From Myxococcota bacterium (GTDB taxonomy: Bacteria; Myxococcota_A; Polyangia; Palsa-1104; JAEUJZ01): a stretch of DNA of 64,000 nucleotides. This document shows, piece after piece, positions 1 through 8,569 of the stretch. The stretch lies in NCBI GenBank assembly GCA_025057315.1, contig JANWXW010000061.1, positions 62,001 to 126,000 of the forward strand, written 5' to 3'. The notes beneath the pieces are model-generated. The model saw only the letters and a list, made by a program, of their open reading frames with translations, was not told the origin of the DNA and did not search any database. Position numbers and translations under genes: made by a program. Position 1 is the stretch's first letter, and every line of letters starts with the position of its first letter.

Positions 1-1869
1 GCTCTTCTTCCTCCAGAGGAAGCCGAGCAGGAGGTGCGTCTCGCCCTGGCCCGGCTGGCGACCCGGCGCCAACGCCTGTCGGTGTCGTCAGTGGCCTCCT
101 CTACCGACACCCCGGTTGTGCAGGAGCTGGTTCTTCAAGCCGCCTCAGCCGAGAGCCTGCTGCCACCGGACGAACCGCCCCAGCCAGCCCAGACGGTCGT
201 GGCGCCGGCCCCTGGTTTGCAGCCGCTGCCACCGGTGGCGCCCGCGGCCATCCCGTCGCTGTCGGGCATCGTGCTCGCGGTCGAGGAAGAGGAGCATACA
301 GTCCCGGTGCCGCACTCTCCCAAATCCCAGATCAAGGTCATTGAGGCCGAGCCACCGGTGGGGGTCCGGCCGGCTCCAGTGCCGAGGGGGCAGGAGTCCG
401 CCCCCTCGGCGGAGGCGCCAGGTCTTGCACCGAGCATGGAGATGTCGCAGCGGTCTGAGGAGCCACCCCCACCCCGGGTGCCCACGGCCGCTTCAGGGAG
501 CCCCTGGCCTGTACCCGACGCCCTCTCGGCCGACGAGTCGTCCGGTCAAACCCAGATCGTGGAGGCAGCCGAGATGCCAAGCAGGACATCCGGGCTGCCA
601 GGGAGAGAGAACTTCGTTGCTGGCGGCCTTCTGCCAGCTCAGCAGACGCCCGAGCCAGAGTTCCTGGAGGAACTGCAGATGGGGTCTGGCAAGGCCTCGG
701 CGGGTGGCGAGCAGGACAAGGCACCCGCTGCAGGGCTGGGGAGTCCCCCTGGGTCCGGTGAGGATGGGCCTGCCACCCTGGGCGACCTGCCGCCTCCGCC
801 GGTCCAAAGCCCGTCGGTGGCAGATGGGTTTCCGCCCCTTGTCACCGACCCTGTGCCGCGCATCCCACTGGAGGCAGGGATGCGGTCCTCGCGGCGACAG
901 CCACCGCCTCCTCCCCAGCCTCGGCGGCTGTCGCTCCCGTCTCTGTCGCAGGATGAAGAAGACAGCGTGGAGGGCATGATAGGGGAGGACGACCCGACCC
1001 GCAGCATTCCGGATGCGCCGGCTCGCCGCCTGGCCGCCCTGGCCGAGGGAGCCCCTTCCGATGCGCCCATCTCGTCGGCGCCGCCTCCCCCGCCGGCGCG
1101 GCCACGTCCCCTGTCGGCATCTCCCTCGCCCCCTGCACCCGTCGAGCCCCCCCCGTCGTCCACCCCCGCGCTGCCCACCCCAGCGCCCGTGGAGAGGCCA
1201 ATCACCGCGCGGCGCGGCCTGCTGCGGAGCAAGAGCATCAGCCCCGCTGTGGTGGCAAGCTTTGTGATCGCCCTGCTGATCGGCGGCAGCGTGCCCGTGC
1301 TGGTTCGGGCGCTGCGCCGGCCACCCCGGCTCACCGGCGGCGCGGCCAGCGAGGTGCCGTCCCTACGGTCAGGGGAGGCTCGACCGGCCCCGCCGGCCTC
1401 TGCCCAGTCCGGGGCACCTGCCAGGGCCCCAGGCACGCTGGAACTGTCCACGACACCGGCAGGTGCCACCGTGTTTGTCGACGGCAAACCAGCCGGACGA
1501 ACACCGCTCACCCTGAACCTGGGGGACAGCAAGCGCAAGCTAGTAATCATGGCCGAGCGGTATCAGCTGATCCAGCGTGAAGTGGACGCCAGCGCCTCCC
1601 CGCTGCACCTCAACCTGCAGCCTGTCGAGTTGCCCGCTAGCGTGGCTGGCCCAGCCAGGCTCAAGGTGCGCTGCTCCACCAAGGGACAGCTGCGCATCTT
1701 TGTCGATGGACACGACAGCGGCTACAGCTGCCCCAGCGAGCGCATCAACCTCTCGCCCGGCACCCACAAGGTGGAGTTCTTCCGCCCCCACACCGGCGAC
1801 CGCGTGGCGCGCACCGTCACCATCAAGAAGGGCAAGAGCAGCTCTGTGCGTCTTTATACAAAATTTTAG
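1..1869 (+). CDS. PEGA-domain single-pass membrane protein, 5'-truncated by the window
   Basis: The frame is open at the left edge, so the true start lies upstream; the first start codon inside the window is a GTG at 34. From there 611 residues remain: roughly 400 residues of Pro/Ala-rich, acidic low-complexity sequence, one membrane segment near residues 405-427 (AVVASFVIALLIGG), a short linker, a PEGA domain at about 468-535 (ATVFVDGKPAGRTPL) and a second PEGA-like module at about 541-609 (IFVDGHDSG). PEGA modules are small beta-sandwiches usually outside the membrane. This order is common in the C-terminal part of myxobacterial Ser/Thr kinases and in other envelope proteins. No kinase motif is visible, so a kinase N-terminus is only a guess. 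Confidence 0.7.
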   Translation, partial: ALLPPEEAEQEVRLALARLATRRQRLSVSSVASSTDTPVVQELVLQAASAESLLPPDEPPQPAQTVVAPAPGLQPLPPVAPAAIPSLSGIVLAVEEEEHTVPVPHSPKSQIKVIEAEPPVGVRPAPVPRGQESAPSAEAPGLAPSMEMSQRSEEPPPPRVPTAASGSPWPVPDALSADESSGQTQIVEAAEMPSRTSGLPGRENFVAGGLLPAQQTPEPEFLEELQMGSGKASAGGEQDKAPAAGLGSPPGSGEDGPATLGDLPPPPVQSPSVADGFPPLVTDPVPRIPLEAGMRSSRRQPPPPPQPRRLSLPSLSQDEEDSVEGMIGEDDPTRSIPDAPARRLAALAEGAPSDAPISSAPPPPPARPRPLSASPSPPAPVEPPPSSTPALPTPAPVERPITARRGLLRSKSISPAVVASFVIALLIGGSVPVLVRALRRPPRLTGGAASEVPSLRSGEARPAPPASAQSGAPARAPGTLELSTTPAGATVFVDGKPAGRTPLTLNLGDSKRKLVIMAERYQLIQREVDASASPLHLNLQPVELPASVAGPARLKVRCSTKGQLRIFVDGHDSGYSCPSERINLSPGTHKVEFFRPHTGDRVARTVTIKKGKSSSVRLYTKF

Positions 1870-1916
1870 CCGGAAGTTTGGGGTGGCCAGGCCAGGATGG
1901 CTGGACGATGTCTTGC

Positions 1917-1942
1917 GGGTGTGCGGACGATTCCGCACACCC
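1917..1942 (+). terminator. Strong hairpin downstream of the PEGA gene
   Basis: An 11-bp perfect inverted repeat, GGGTGTGCGGA then TCCGCACACCC, encloses a CGAT tetraloop 48 nt after the PEGA stop codon. It is followed by C-rich sequence rather than a T-tract, so it is not a classical intrinsic terminator. It could end or protect the upstream mRNA. Confidence 0.45.
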
Positions 1943-2252
1943 CCCAAGTGGAAAGGATGCTCGACGAGCCGGCGTGGGCCAGTGCGGTGGCTGGCCACCA
2001 GGCTCATCTCTGCCTTGCCCCGGCACCTTGCCCCCACATAGCGTGATCTGGACGTTGTCTCGAATGGGGGCGGAGTTGTCCGGACCGGAATGCAGGCTGG
2101 TCAGCTGCCTACAACTCGGCACCGCCCGGCAGCTGCTGCTAAGTCCCCCCCGGGCACATGCTGGGGCGAGCCTGGACCGGCGGGCTTTCTCAGCTACAGA
2201 GCCCAGACAGCCGGAGGGCGGATGATTCTGTGCTAGCCTTGCCAGATAGCGC
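1943..2252. other. Intergenic spacer before rlmN
   Basis: I see no credible gene here. The one notable element is TGTGCTAG at 2229-2236, 17 nt before the rlmN ATG; the same octamer lies before ettA (18494-18501). It resembles an extended -10 element, which would leave a very short leader. No purine-rich ribosome-binding site precedes the rlmN ATG. Confidence 0.35.
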
Positions 2253-3485
2253 ATGACCGTCGACCTTCGCGACCTGGACCACGCAGGCCTAGAGGCCCTC
2301 ATGCTCCGGCTCGGGGAGCGCCGCTTTCGCGCGAACCAGCTGTTCCGTTGGGTACACGCCCGTGGGGCCACGAGCTTAGACGAGATGACCGATGTCAGCC
2401 GGGCTCTGCGGCAGCGCCTGAGAGAACAGGTGGTCATTGGTGGGCCGGTGCTGCATGGGGAACAGGTTTCTGCAGATGGAACGCGCAAGCTGCGTCTGGC
2501 CACCGCCGATGGGCGCCTCATCGAAACCGTCCTCATTCCCGAAGGCGATGCCCGGCACAGTCCGTCGACGCCCGCTGGTCTGCCCGACGAGCGGCTATTG
2601 ACCCGCGCCCGCCCCAGCCGCGGGGAACACGAAGAGGAAGATGACGAGGAGGTCGGCCGCAAGCTAACCCTGTGCATCTCTTCCCAGGTCGGCTGTGCCC
2701 TGGACTGCCGCTTCTGCGCCACCGCGCGGCTTGGCTTCGGTCGCCACCTGCGCGTGGGCGAGATCGTCGGCCAGGTGTATGTCGCGGAGCGGCTGCTGTC
2801 GCGCCTTCCTCCGGAGGACCCCACGCGTCGGGCCGGCGGGAGGCGCGTGACCAATGTCGTGTTCATGGGAATGGGCGAGCCATTGCACAATTACGAGAAC
2901 CTGGTGCAGAGCCTGCGGCTGCTCCTTGACCCGCGCGGCCGCAACCTCTCTCGGCGCCGGGTGACGGTGTCCACCGCTGGTCTGGTCCCGGGCATCGAGC
3001 GGCTCGCGGCAGAAGGGCTGGGCATGAACCTGGCCGTCTCGCTCAATGCCACCACCGACGAGCAGCGGGATCGCCTCATGCCCATCAACCGCAAGTACAA
3101 CCTGGCGACGCTTTTGGGCGCACTGCGGCGCTATCCACTGGAGCGGAGGCAACGCATCACCATCGAGTACGTGCTCCTAGCTGGCGTCAACGACAGTTTG
3201 GAGGACGCTGAACGGCTGCCTCAGCTTCTGCGCGGAATCCCCTGCAAAATCAACCTGATCCCATGGAATCCGCACCCGGGCTCGTCCTTCGTCCGCCCCG
3301 AGCCTGCGCGCGTGCTGCGCTTTCAGCAGGCTCTGCTCGACCAGGGCATGTCGGTTTACCTGCGCAAAACCCGCGGTGTGGACATCGACGCTGCCTGTGG
3401 TCAGCTTGCCGCCGGCTGGGAGCTACGGACAGAAAAAGCAATTATCTTGCCCCAAAAACCTAGGCTGGGTACAATCAATTTGTGA
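2253..3485 (+). CDS. rlmN: 23S rRNA/tRNA adenine-C2 methyltransferase RlmN
   Basis: RlmN is a radical-SAM enzyme that methylates C2 of A2503 in 23S rRNA (and A37 of some tRNAs) in the cytoplasm. The 410-residue product has the CxxxCxxC cluster motif at C148, C152 and C155 (VGCALDCRFCATARLGF). The two other catalytic cysteines are also present: C141 (LTLCISSQ) and C382 (DAACGQL). The conserved GMGEPLHNYE and LIPWNPHPG segments are intact. An unusual insert of about 35 residues (about 102-137), ending in a Glu/Asp run, lies just before the radical-SAM core, where the E. coli protein has almost nothing. The stop overlaps the next start (GTGA), suggesting translational coupling. Confidence 0.96.
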   Translation: MTVDLRDLDHAGLEALMLRLGERRFRANQLFRWVHARGATSLDEMTDVSRALRQRLREQVVIGGPVLHGEQVSADGTRKLRLATADGRLIETVLIPEGDARHSPSTPAGLPDERLLTRARPSRGEHEEEDDEEVGRKLTLCISSQVGCALDCRFCATARLGFGRHLRVGEIVGQVYVAERLLSRLPPEDPTRRAGGRRVTNVVFMGMGEPLHNYENLVQSLRLLLDPRGRNLSRRRVTVSTAGLVPGIERLAAEGLGMNLAVSLNATTDEQRDRLMPINRKYNLATLLGALRRYPLERRQRITIEYVLLAGVNDSLEDAERLPQLLRGIPCKINLIPWNPHPGSSFVRPEPARVLRFQQALLDQGMSVYLRKTRGVDIDAACGQLAAGWELRTEKAIILPQKPRLGTINL

Positions 3486-4426
3486 GGCGCCTTCTTCGTA
3501 AGGTTCTACTCGGGGTGGGGGGAGGCGGTGCAATCGTGGCGTTCGCGCTCTCGCTTTCCCCTACAGAGGCAGCTGTGCGCAGTGGCTTGCCTCCAGCAGG
3601 GCAGAGCCTGGTCAAACCAGGGCCAGCTGGGAGGCCAATCCGACGCGTGCTGATCCTCAGCGAGGACGGCATGCGCCCCGAGTTGATCTACAAGCAGCAC
3701 ATGCCGTGGCACGAGCGGCTTTATCAGCAAGGGGCCTACTCCTGGCACGCCCGCACCATCCGCACCGCATCCACCCTGCCGTCCCATGCCTCGATGCTCT
3801 CTGGCGTCGACGTGAACCTACACCGGCTGACTTGGAACAACTGGCGTCCGAGCAAGGGGTTTATCCAAGCGCCTACCATCTTCAAGATGGCCGTGGACCA
3901 GGGCATGAAGACGGCGGCCTTTGTCGGTAAGTTCAAGCTGCGCCACATCCTGCCCGCCGGCACGGTGGGCGTGTTTGAGCGCCCGGGCTACTACTGCCGC
4001 AAGGTCAGCGAGGAGGCGGCGCGCTACCTGGAAAAGGAGAAGCCCGAACTGACCTTTGTGCACTTTTCCGACCCTGACGAGGCAGGTCATTCCGCAGGCT
4101 GGCTGTCAGAGCGACAAAAGCGCGCTGCCCAGACCTCGGACGCCTGTCTGGGCACGCTGGTGCAGGCGCTGGAGCGCGCCGGGACGCTGGACGACACCCT
4201 CATCATCGTGTCAGCAGACCATGGCGGCCACAACCACAACCACTCGGGCGCTTTGGCCTGCGACCGCGAGATCCCTTGGATTGCTCATGGGCCCAACGTG
4301 CGCCGAGGTTACCTCATCCGCAGCCGGATCTCGACGATGGACACCGCCCCCACCGCGCTGACTGCTCTGGGCCTACCGGTGCCGCCGGGCATCACCGGTC
4401 GCCCGATCAAGGAAATCTTCGAGTAG
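3482..4426 (+). CDS. Exported alkaline-phosphatase-superfamily (nucleotide pyrophosphatase-type) hydrolase
   Basis: The 314-residue protein begins at a GTG overlapping the rlmN stop by four bases. It has an N-terminal signal or anchor (GGGGAIVAFALSLSPTEAA). The alkaline phosphatase/phosphodiesterase fold is shown by VLILSEDGMRPELI (first metal Asp), TLPSHASMLSGV (Thr or Ser nucleophile region), VHFSDPDEAGHSAGW (Asp and His metal ligands) and SADHGGHNHNHSG (Asp-His-His ligands). These fit type I phosphodiesterases/nucleotide pyrophosphatases that hydrolyse phosphate esters or diesters outside the cytoplasm. The substrate cannot be told from sequence. Coupling to rlmN is probably a matter of operon packing rather than shared function. 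Confidence 0.82.
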   Translation: MRRLLRKVLLGVGGGGAIVAFALSLSPTEAAVRSGLPPAGQSLVKPGPAGRPIRRVLILSEDGMRPELIYKQHMPWHERLYQQGAYSWHARTIRTASTLPSHASMLSGVDVNLHRLTWNNWRPSKGFIQAPTIFKMAVDQGMKTAAFVGKFKLRHILPAGTVGVFERPGYYCRKVSEEAARYLEKEKPELTFVHFSDPDEAGHSAGWLSERQKRAAQTSDACLGTLVQALERAGTLDDTLIIVSADHGGHNHNHSGALACDREIPWIAHGPNVRRGYLIRSRISTMDTAPTALTALGLPVPPGITGRPIKEIFE

Positions 4427-4437
4427 GCCGCTGGCAC

Positions 4438-4455
4438 AGCCTGACAGGCCAGGCT
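4438..4455. terminator. Short hairpin between convergent genes
   Basis: AGCCTG and CAGGCT arms with a 6-nt loop lie in the 52-bp gap between the convergent phosphatase and TldD-like genes. The stem is only six pairs and no T-tract follows on either strand, so termination is uncertain. Confidence 0.25.
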
Positions 4456-4478
4456 TCAGCCTCTTGTCCTCGGGCCTT

Positions 4479-6164
4479 TCAGGGGGCGGGCGGAGGGAGC
4501 AGCCGGGGTCGTGGGAAGGGGCCCCTTTCCCGAACCACCTCCACGTCGCGCAGCAGCAGCGGTGGGCAGGCGATGGAGACAGGGAAGCCCGCTGCATTGG
4601 CGTCGCCATCCTCATCGACCAGCATGGTGTGTACCCGCAGCCGGTCCCCGCCAGCCACCAAGCTGCGCAGCAGCCGCGGCGACACCCAGCCCAGCTCCCC
4701 GCCCCGGACCGGCTGCTCCTGCCCACCCGGCTCCAGGAACACGGCCGAGGTCAGACGCACGGCCAGGCCACCGTCGCGCTTTTGGCCCTGGATGCGGCGC
4801 ACAATAAGCGGCATGCGCACCTGGGCCGCGCGTGCCTCTTCCTGCAAGCGCCGCCGCAGCGCCAGATCGTTCAGGGGCCGGGCCACGCGCACAATCACGT
4901 TGGAGGGGGCCGCCTGGGGCCACCGAGATACCGAGGAAGAGCGGCCGTGGCCGTTGGAGAGCCGGGTGTCACGACTGGGACGTCGGCTGGCCAACCAACC
5001 GACCAGCACCCCGCCCTTGATGAGCTGGACCCGCTGTCCGCGTACGCCCTCGTCGTCGTACTCATACCCGCCCAACAAGGGCTCGCCGCCGATGGTGTGC
5101 AGGCCAGGATCGTCTATTACATCGAGGATCGGCGCGGCCACCCGCCGTCCCAGGCGCCCGACGAAGGGGCTTTCCTCCCCTCCATCGCCCGCCGTGTCGA
5201 AGGCAGAACGGAGGGGCCGGTTCGCGGCCACGTGCCGCAGCAGCAGGAGCTGGATGAGCTGAGCAGCCGCCTCGCGCTCGAACAGCACCGGCCCGTCGTA
5301 AGGCTCCATGAGCCTGGCCCCAGCCATGGCGAGCGCCTCGTTGCGCAGCTCGCGGGCGGCGGTCAGCAGCTGCGGCTCATCGGGGAGCTGCGCAGGAGTG
5401 GCAGCATAGAAGCTGCGCCGCAGCACCACGGCCATGCCGTCCTCGGCGCGGACCTCCAGGCCCAGGTGCACCGCTGCCAGCCGGTGCGGGAGCGCCAGGC
5501 GGCTTCCCTCGGTCGAGACCAGGGTCCGGCGCAGCACATACGCATCTAGCATGGCCGTGCCGCGCTCGATGGCCAGCTCCGACGTGCTAGGCCGCAAGGC
5601 CGCCGAGACCCGTTGCAGGCGCTCAGGCCAGTTGGCCGGCCCCAGATCCAGCGGCCCCGGCTGCGCCAGCTCCTCATTGCTCATGACGACAGCTGGCGCC
5701 GGGCTGAAGTCATCCACCGGCTCCACCTGCTGCTCCTCGGCTAGCTTGCCGCGCTTGCGGTTGAGCACCTCTACCGACAGCTTGTAAGCGGCGTCGATGC
5801 CCTGCCAGGCGTCCCAGCGCACGGCCAGCGCGTCGGCGCGCAGCGGCAGCTGGCGGATGCCTACATCGACCAGGTCCATGCCGCCGAGAAACCCAGAGCT
5901 GTCTTGCCGCATGTCTCCGACGCGCACCTCGCAGTGCAGGGTCCGCAGACGGCGGCGGCTCATGCCCAGCAGCGCCCCCAGCTCGGCCGTGGCGACAAAG
6001 CGGTCCTCCTGGTGCTGCACCAGCGCAATGAAGTAGGGCGGTGGCGCACCCGGGAGTTGCAGGTGCCGGGCCCGCGCGATCTCGGCCTCCAGGGCGACGA
6101 GGTTGGGGTCGTCCAGCGGGACCACGGGCATGGCGGCAAGCAGCGACAGGATCAACCCGGTCAT
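4479..6164 (-). CDS. Exported TldD/PmbA-like protein lacking the metal-binding site
   Basis: This 561-residue product starts with a probable signal peptide (GLILSLLAAMPVV) and is homologous along its length to the upstream TldD-like protein; shared segments include DVIDDPGLHTIGGEPLLGGYEYDDEG and a C-terminal PLLLRDVEVVRERG-type end. TldD/PmbA (peptidase U62) proteins normally form a heterodimer in which only TldD has the HEXXXH zinc motif. Here the aligned stretch reads AAAQLIQLLLLRHVA against AAAVFFHEVLGHRLE in the neighbour, so both His and the Glu are replaced. The start overlaps the upstream stop (ATGA). It is probably the non-catalytic partner in an exported complex; the substrate is unknown. 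Confidence 0.82.
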   Translation of the reverse strand: MTGLILSLLAAMPVVPLDDPNLVALEAEIARARHLQLPGAPPPYFIALVQHQEDRFVATAELGALLGMSRRRLRTLHCEVRVGDMRQDSSGFLGGMDLVDVGIRQLPLRADALAVRWDAWQGIDAAYKLSVEVLNRKRGKLAEEQQVEPVDDFSPAPAVVMSNEELAQPGPLDLGPANWPERLQRVSAALRPSTSELAIERGTAMLDAYVLRRTLVSTEGSRLALPHRLAAVHLGLEVRAEDGMAVVLRRSFYAATPAQLPDEPQLLTAARELRNEALAMAGARLMEPYDGPVLFEREAAAQLIQLLLLRHVAANRPLRSAFDTAGDGGEESPFVGRLGRRVAAPILDVIDDPGLHTIGGEPLLGGYEYDDEGVRGQRVQLIKGGVLVGWLASRRPSRDTRLSNGHGRSSSVSRWPQAAPSNVIVRVARPLNDLALRRRLQEEARAAQVRMPLIVRRIQGQKRDGGLAVRLTSAVFLEPGGQEQPVRGGELGWVSPRLLRSLVAGGDRLRVHTMLVDEDGDANAAGFPVSIACPPLLLRDVEVVRERGPFPRPRLLPPPAP

Positions 6165-7999
6165 GGCGTCTCCTTTGGAGGGGGAAGCAGCGGCGGGCGC
6201 TTGCCCTCTACCGCGGCCCGCGCCACCTCCAGCTGATCGATGAGCAGCGATGGGGCCGAGGCGCTCACCGGCACCCAGCCGCTCTCCGCACCGCAGCTCC
6301 CGTTGAACACCGCCAGATCGTCGGCCGCAGCCACTACGTGGCTGAGGATGGTAAGCGGCGTGGCGATGACATCCACCCCCCGCACCAGCTCATCTGGCCT
6401 CCCGTCGGGATAGACGCGATACACAAGCTGTGGCAGCACCTTAAGGCCCTCTACGCCACCGCGCTGGGTCTGCGTGAAGCCACCGCTGATCTCGGCGATC
6501 CTCAGACCATAGGGCTTGCGTTGTCTTTTTACTTCGGCGATGAGCAGCTCGCGCCAGCGGGCAAGAGGGAAGGTGCGATCGGCGGTGACCACCAGGTTCC
6601 CCTGCCGGGCCACCGGCAGGTGGCCGACGTCGTGACGGCCGTGGCCGTTGGAGCGTATAAAGCCACGCACCGGCTGTCGCGACAGCAAAAAGCTGCGCAG
6701 CACACCGTGCTCGACCAGCAGCACCGGCCGAGATGGCACCCCCTCGTCGTCGTGCCGGTAGCAGCCGGACAGTGCTACGCCCTGAAGCTGCCCCAGCGTG
6801 GGGTCGTCCATCACGTTGAGAAAGGGTGGCAAGATAAGCTGGCCCACGCGGCGCGCGAAGGTGCCGGACTCGCTGTCCTCGCGCTGCCGGTGTCCCTCCA
6901 GGCGATGGCCGAGGACCTCATGGAAGAAGACCGCAGCGGCGCGTCCCTCCAGCAGGGCTGGGCCACTGTAGGCATCAGCCAGCGGCGCTGCCACCAAGGC
7001 CTCCAGCTCCATGCGCAGCCCATCGATCCGTGCTGCCAGCTCGCTTTCCGACGGTAGCTGCGCCGGCGTGGGGGCCCAGAGCACGAGATGGCGCGACAGC
7101 TCCATGCCATCGCGTGTGCGGCCCGAGACATCGGCCGACAAGACCGCGCTGGTGGCAGCCGAGCCAAGGCGCGTGCCCTCCGTGGTGATGAGAAGTCGGT
7201 GGTCAGCGCGGACCTGGAGGCGGACGCTGGAGTCTAGCACGACCGGATGACCACGCAGGCGGGCCGACAGGGCCATCAAGCGGGCTCGCCAGACATCGCG
7301 GTCCAGCACCGGAAGCGGTGCTGCAGGCTCGGCGTGGACCACCGGGGGCTCCATGGAGAAGTCATCGCTCTGGTCCTCTGGCTCCGCGCTGATGAGGGCA
7401 TTGGCACGCACCTTGAGATAACGGCGTCGCGCCTCGTCGTAGGCATCGTCCAGCGCCCGCCACACCGTTGTGCGCACAGCCAGCGGATCGTCCGTGATCG
7501 GCAGCGGCACCTGGCGACCACGGCCGCCCGGGTCGAAGTCCGCGCGGCCGCGCATGGGGTGGGTGCTGTCGAGTTTGTGATCGCCAACACGCACCACCAC
7601 GTCGAGGAAGCGCTGGCGGTCGTCGATCAGGTCGTCCTCGAGGAGGCCACCCAGCGATGCGGTCAGGGAGAAGCGGTGCAGCTCCAGCACCCGCACCGAG
7701 GCGAAGTAGACGCGCGCGCTAGCCTCTGCCTGGGTGCGCTCATAAAAGCGCCGCAGCTCAGCCTCGATCGCTGGGGCCAGCGGCGGCAGTTCGCCCGTGC
7801 CAGGCACGGGGGGCAGGCACGGCTCGGTGCGGAGGTGCGTGGGCGGTCCTGCGGGCGACATGGCCCGGGCAACACCGGTCGGTCCGCTGCCACCAGGTCG
7901 AGTACAGCTTGACAGCAACGGGATGGCCAGCAGGAGCAGCGCGAGGCCCTGGGACAGGGACGGAGAAGGAACCGGGCACAAAGGTCGCAAGATGACCAA
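6161..7999 (-). CDS. TldD-like metalloprotease, predicted lipoprotein
   Basis: Starting at a TTG at 7999, the product is 612 residues with a lipoprotein signal (LALLLLAIPLLSSC). The frame stays open to 8152, but that would overlap the phosphoribosyltransferase gene and bury the signal sequence, so I prefer the later start; other TTG codons nearby are possible. H360-E361-x-x-x-H365 (FFHEVLGHRLEGH) is the TldD zinc motif. The downstream VMDDPTLGQLQGVALSGCYRHDDEG stretch and C-terminal SLLIDQLEVARAAVEG are typical of the family. TldD/PmbA complexes cleave unfolded peptides in the cytoplasm. A lipid-anchored form with a degenerate partner immediately downstream is unusual. Confidence 0.82.
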   Translation of the reverse strand: MVILRPLCPVPSPSLSQGLALLLLAIPLLSSCTRPGGSGPTGVARAMSPAGPPTHLRTEPCLPPVPGTGELPPLAPAIEAELRRFYERTQAEASARVYFASVRVLELHRFSLTASLGGLLEDDLIDDRQRFLDVVVRVGDHKLDSTHPMRGRADFDPGGRGRQVPLPITDDPLAVRTTVWRALDDAYDEARRRYLKVRANALISAEPEDQSDDFSMEPPVVHAEPAAPLPVLDRDVWRARLMALSARLRGHPVVLDSSVRLQVRADHRLLITTEGTRLGSAATSAVLSADVSGRTRDGMELSRHLVLWAPTPAQLPSESELAARIDGLRMELEALVAAPLADAYSGPALLEGRAAAVFFHEVLGHRLEGHRQREDSESGTFARRVGQLILPPFLNVMDDPTLGQLQGVALSGCYRHDDEGVPSRPVLLVEHGVLRSFLLSRQPVRGFIRSNGHGRHDVGHLPVARQGNLVVTADRTFPLARWRELLIAEVKRQRKPYGLRIAEISGGFTQTQRGGVEGLKVLPQLVYRVYPDGRPDELVRGVDVIATPLTILSHVVAAADDLAVFNGSCGAESGWVPVSASAPSLLIDQLEVARAAVEGKRPPLLPPPKETP

Positions 8000-8003
8000 C
8001 GTA

Positions 8004-8501
8004 CTACGATCTGGCCTCCCAGGGGAAGACGAACCAGGTGTCTTGATCCTCCACCCGCTGTCCGATGATGCCCTCGGGTGCATGCCCGCCGCGGGCGAGC
8101 AGGGCCAGCACCTGCACCCGCTTGGGATGCACCCCTGCTTCCTCCAACGCACGCAGCGCCAGGCGCAGGGTCACCCCCTCGGAGATGATGTTGTCCACCA
8201 GCAGCACCATGCCGCGCTGCCGCAGCAGGGAAGGCGACACGACCACGCCGTCCACAGGGGGACCTGGCGTCCGATCTTGCAGGGTGTTGTAGCGGCTCAT
8301 GAGCACGGCCCCCACGATGGGCACCTGCAGCAGATGCGACAGCCGGACGCCGAGCACCATCCCACCCCGGCCGAGGACGATGATGCCGTCCAGGGTCCGC
8401 TCGGGAGACGTGCAGTCCTGAACAAGGCGCTCGCGGGATCGCTGCAGCATCTCCTGCACGGAGCTGTCGAACCAATCCCACGTCAGATTGACCTGCTTCA
8501 T
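8004..8501 (-). CDS. Purine-type phosphoribosyltransferase
   Basis: The 165-residue protein has the type I phosphoribosyltransferase layout: an N-terminal hood (LTWDWFDSSVQEM), IIVLGRGGMVLGVRLSHLL, and the PRPP-binding strand and loop VLLVDNIISEGVTLRLAL. It ends in DTWFVFPWE, a tail seen in the xanthine/hypoxanthine (Gpt-like) group. Such enzymes transfer phosphoribose from PRPP to a purine base for salvage. The usual PRPP loop begins with two acidic residues (DD or ED); here it is DN, and the TG is replaced by EG, so activity should not be assumed. The gene sits five bases before the TldD-like lipoprotein start. Confidence 0.8.
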   Translation of the reverse strand: MKQVNLTWDWFDSSVQEMLQRSRERLVQDCTSPERTLDGIIVLGRGGMVLGVRLSHLLQVPIVGAVLMSRYNTLQDRTPGPPVDGVVVSPSLLRQRGMVLLVDNIISEGVTLRLALRALEEAGVHPKRVQVLALLARGGHAPEGIIGQRVEDQDTWFVFPWEARS

Positions 8502-8569
8502 GGCGGCTAGAACTTCCCAGAGGCTGCGCTAAGGGTCAAGTCGATCCCTGGATGCACCCCGGCGCTCCC

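Noticed and set aside
639..1550. Long open frame on the minus strand inside the PEGA gene
   Set aside because: A GC-rich shadow of the Pro/Ala-rich coding strand. It has no recognisable domain and no independent signals, and the plus frame has a membrane segment and PEGA domains.
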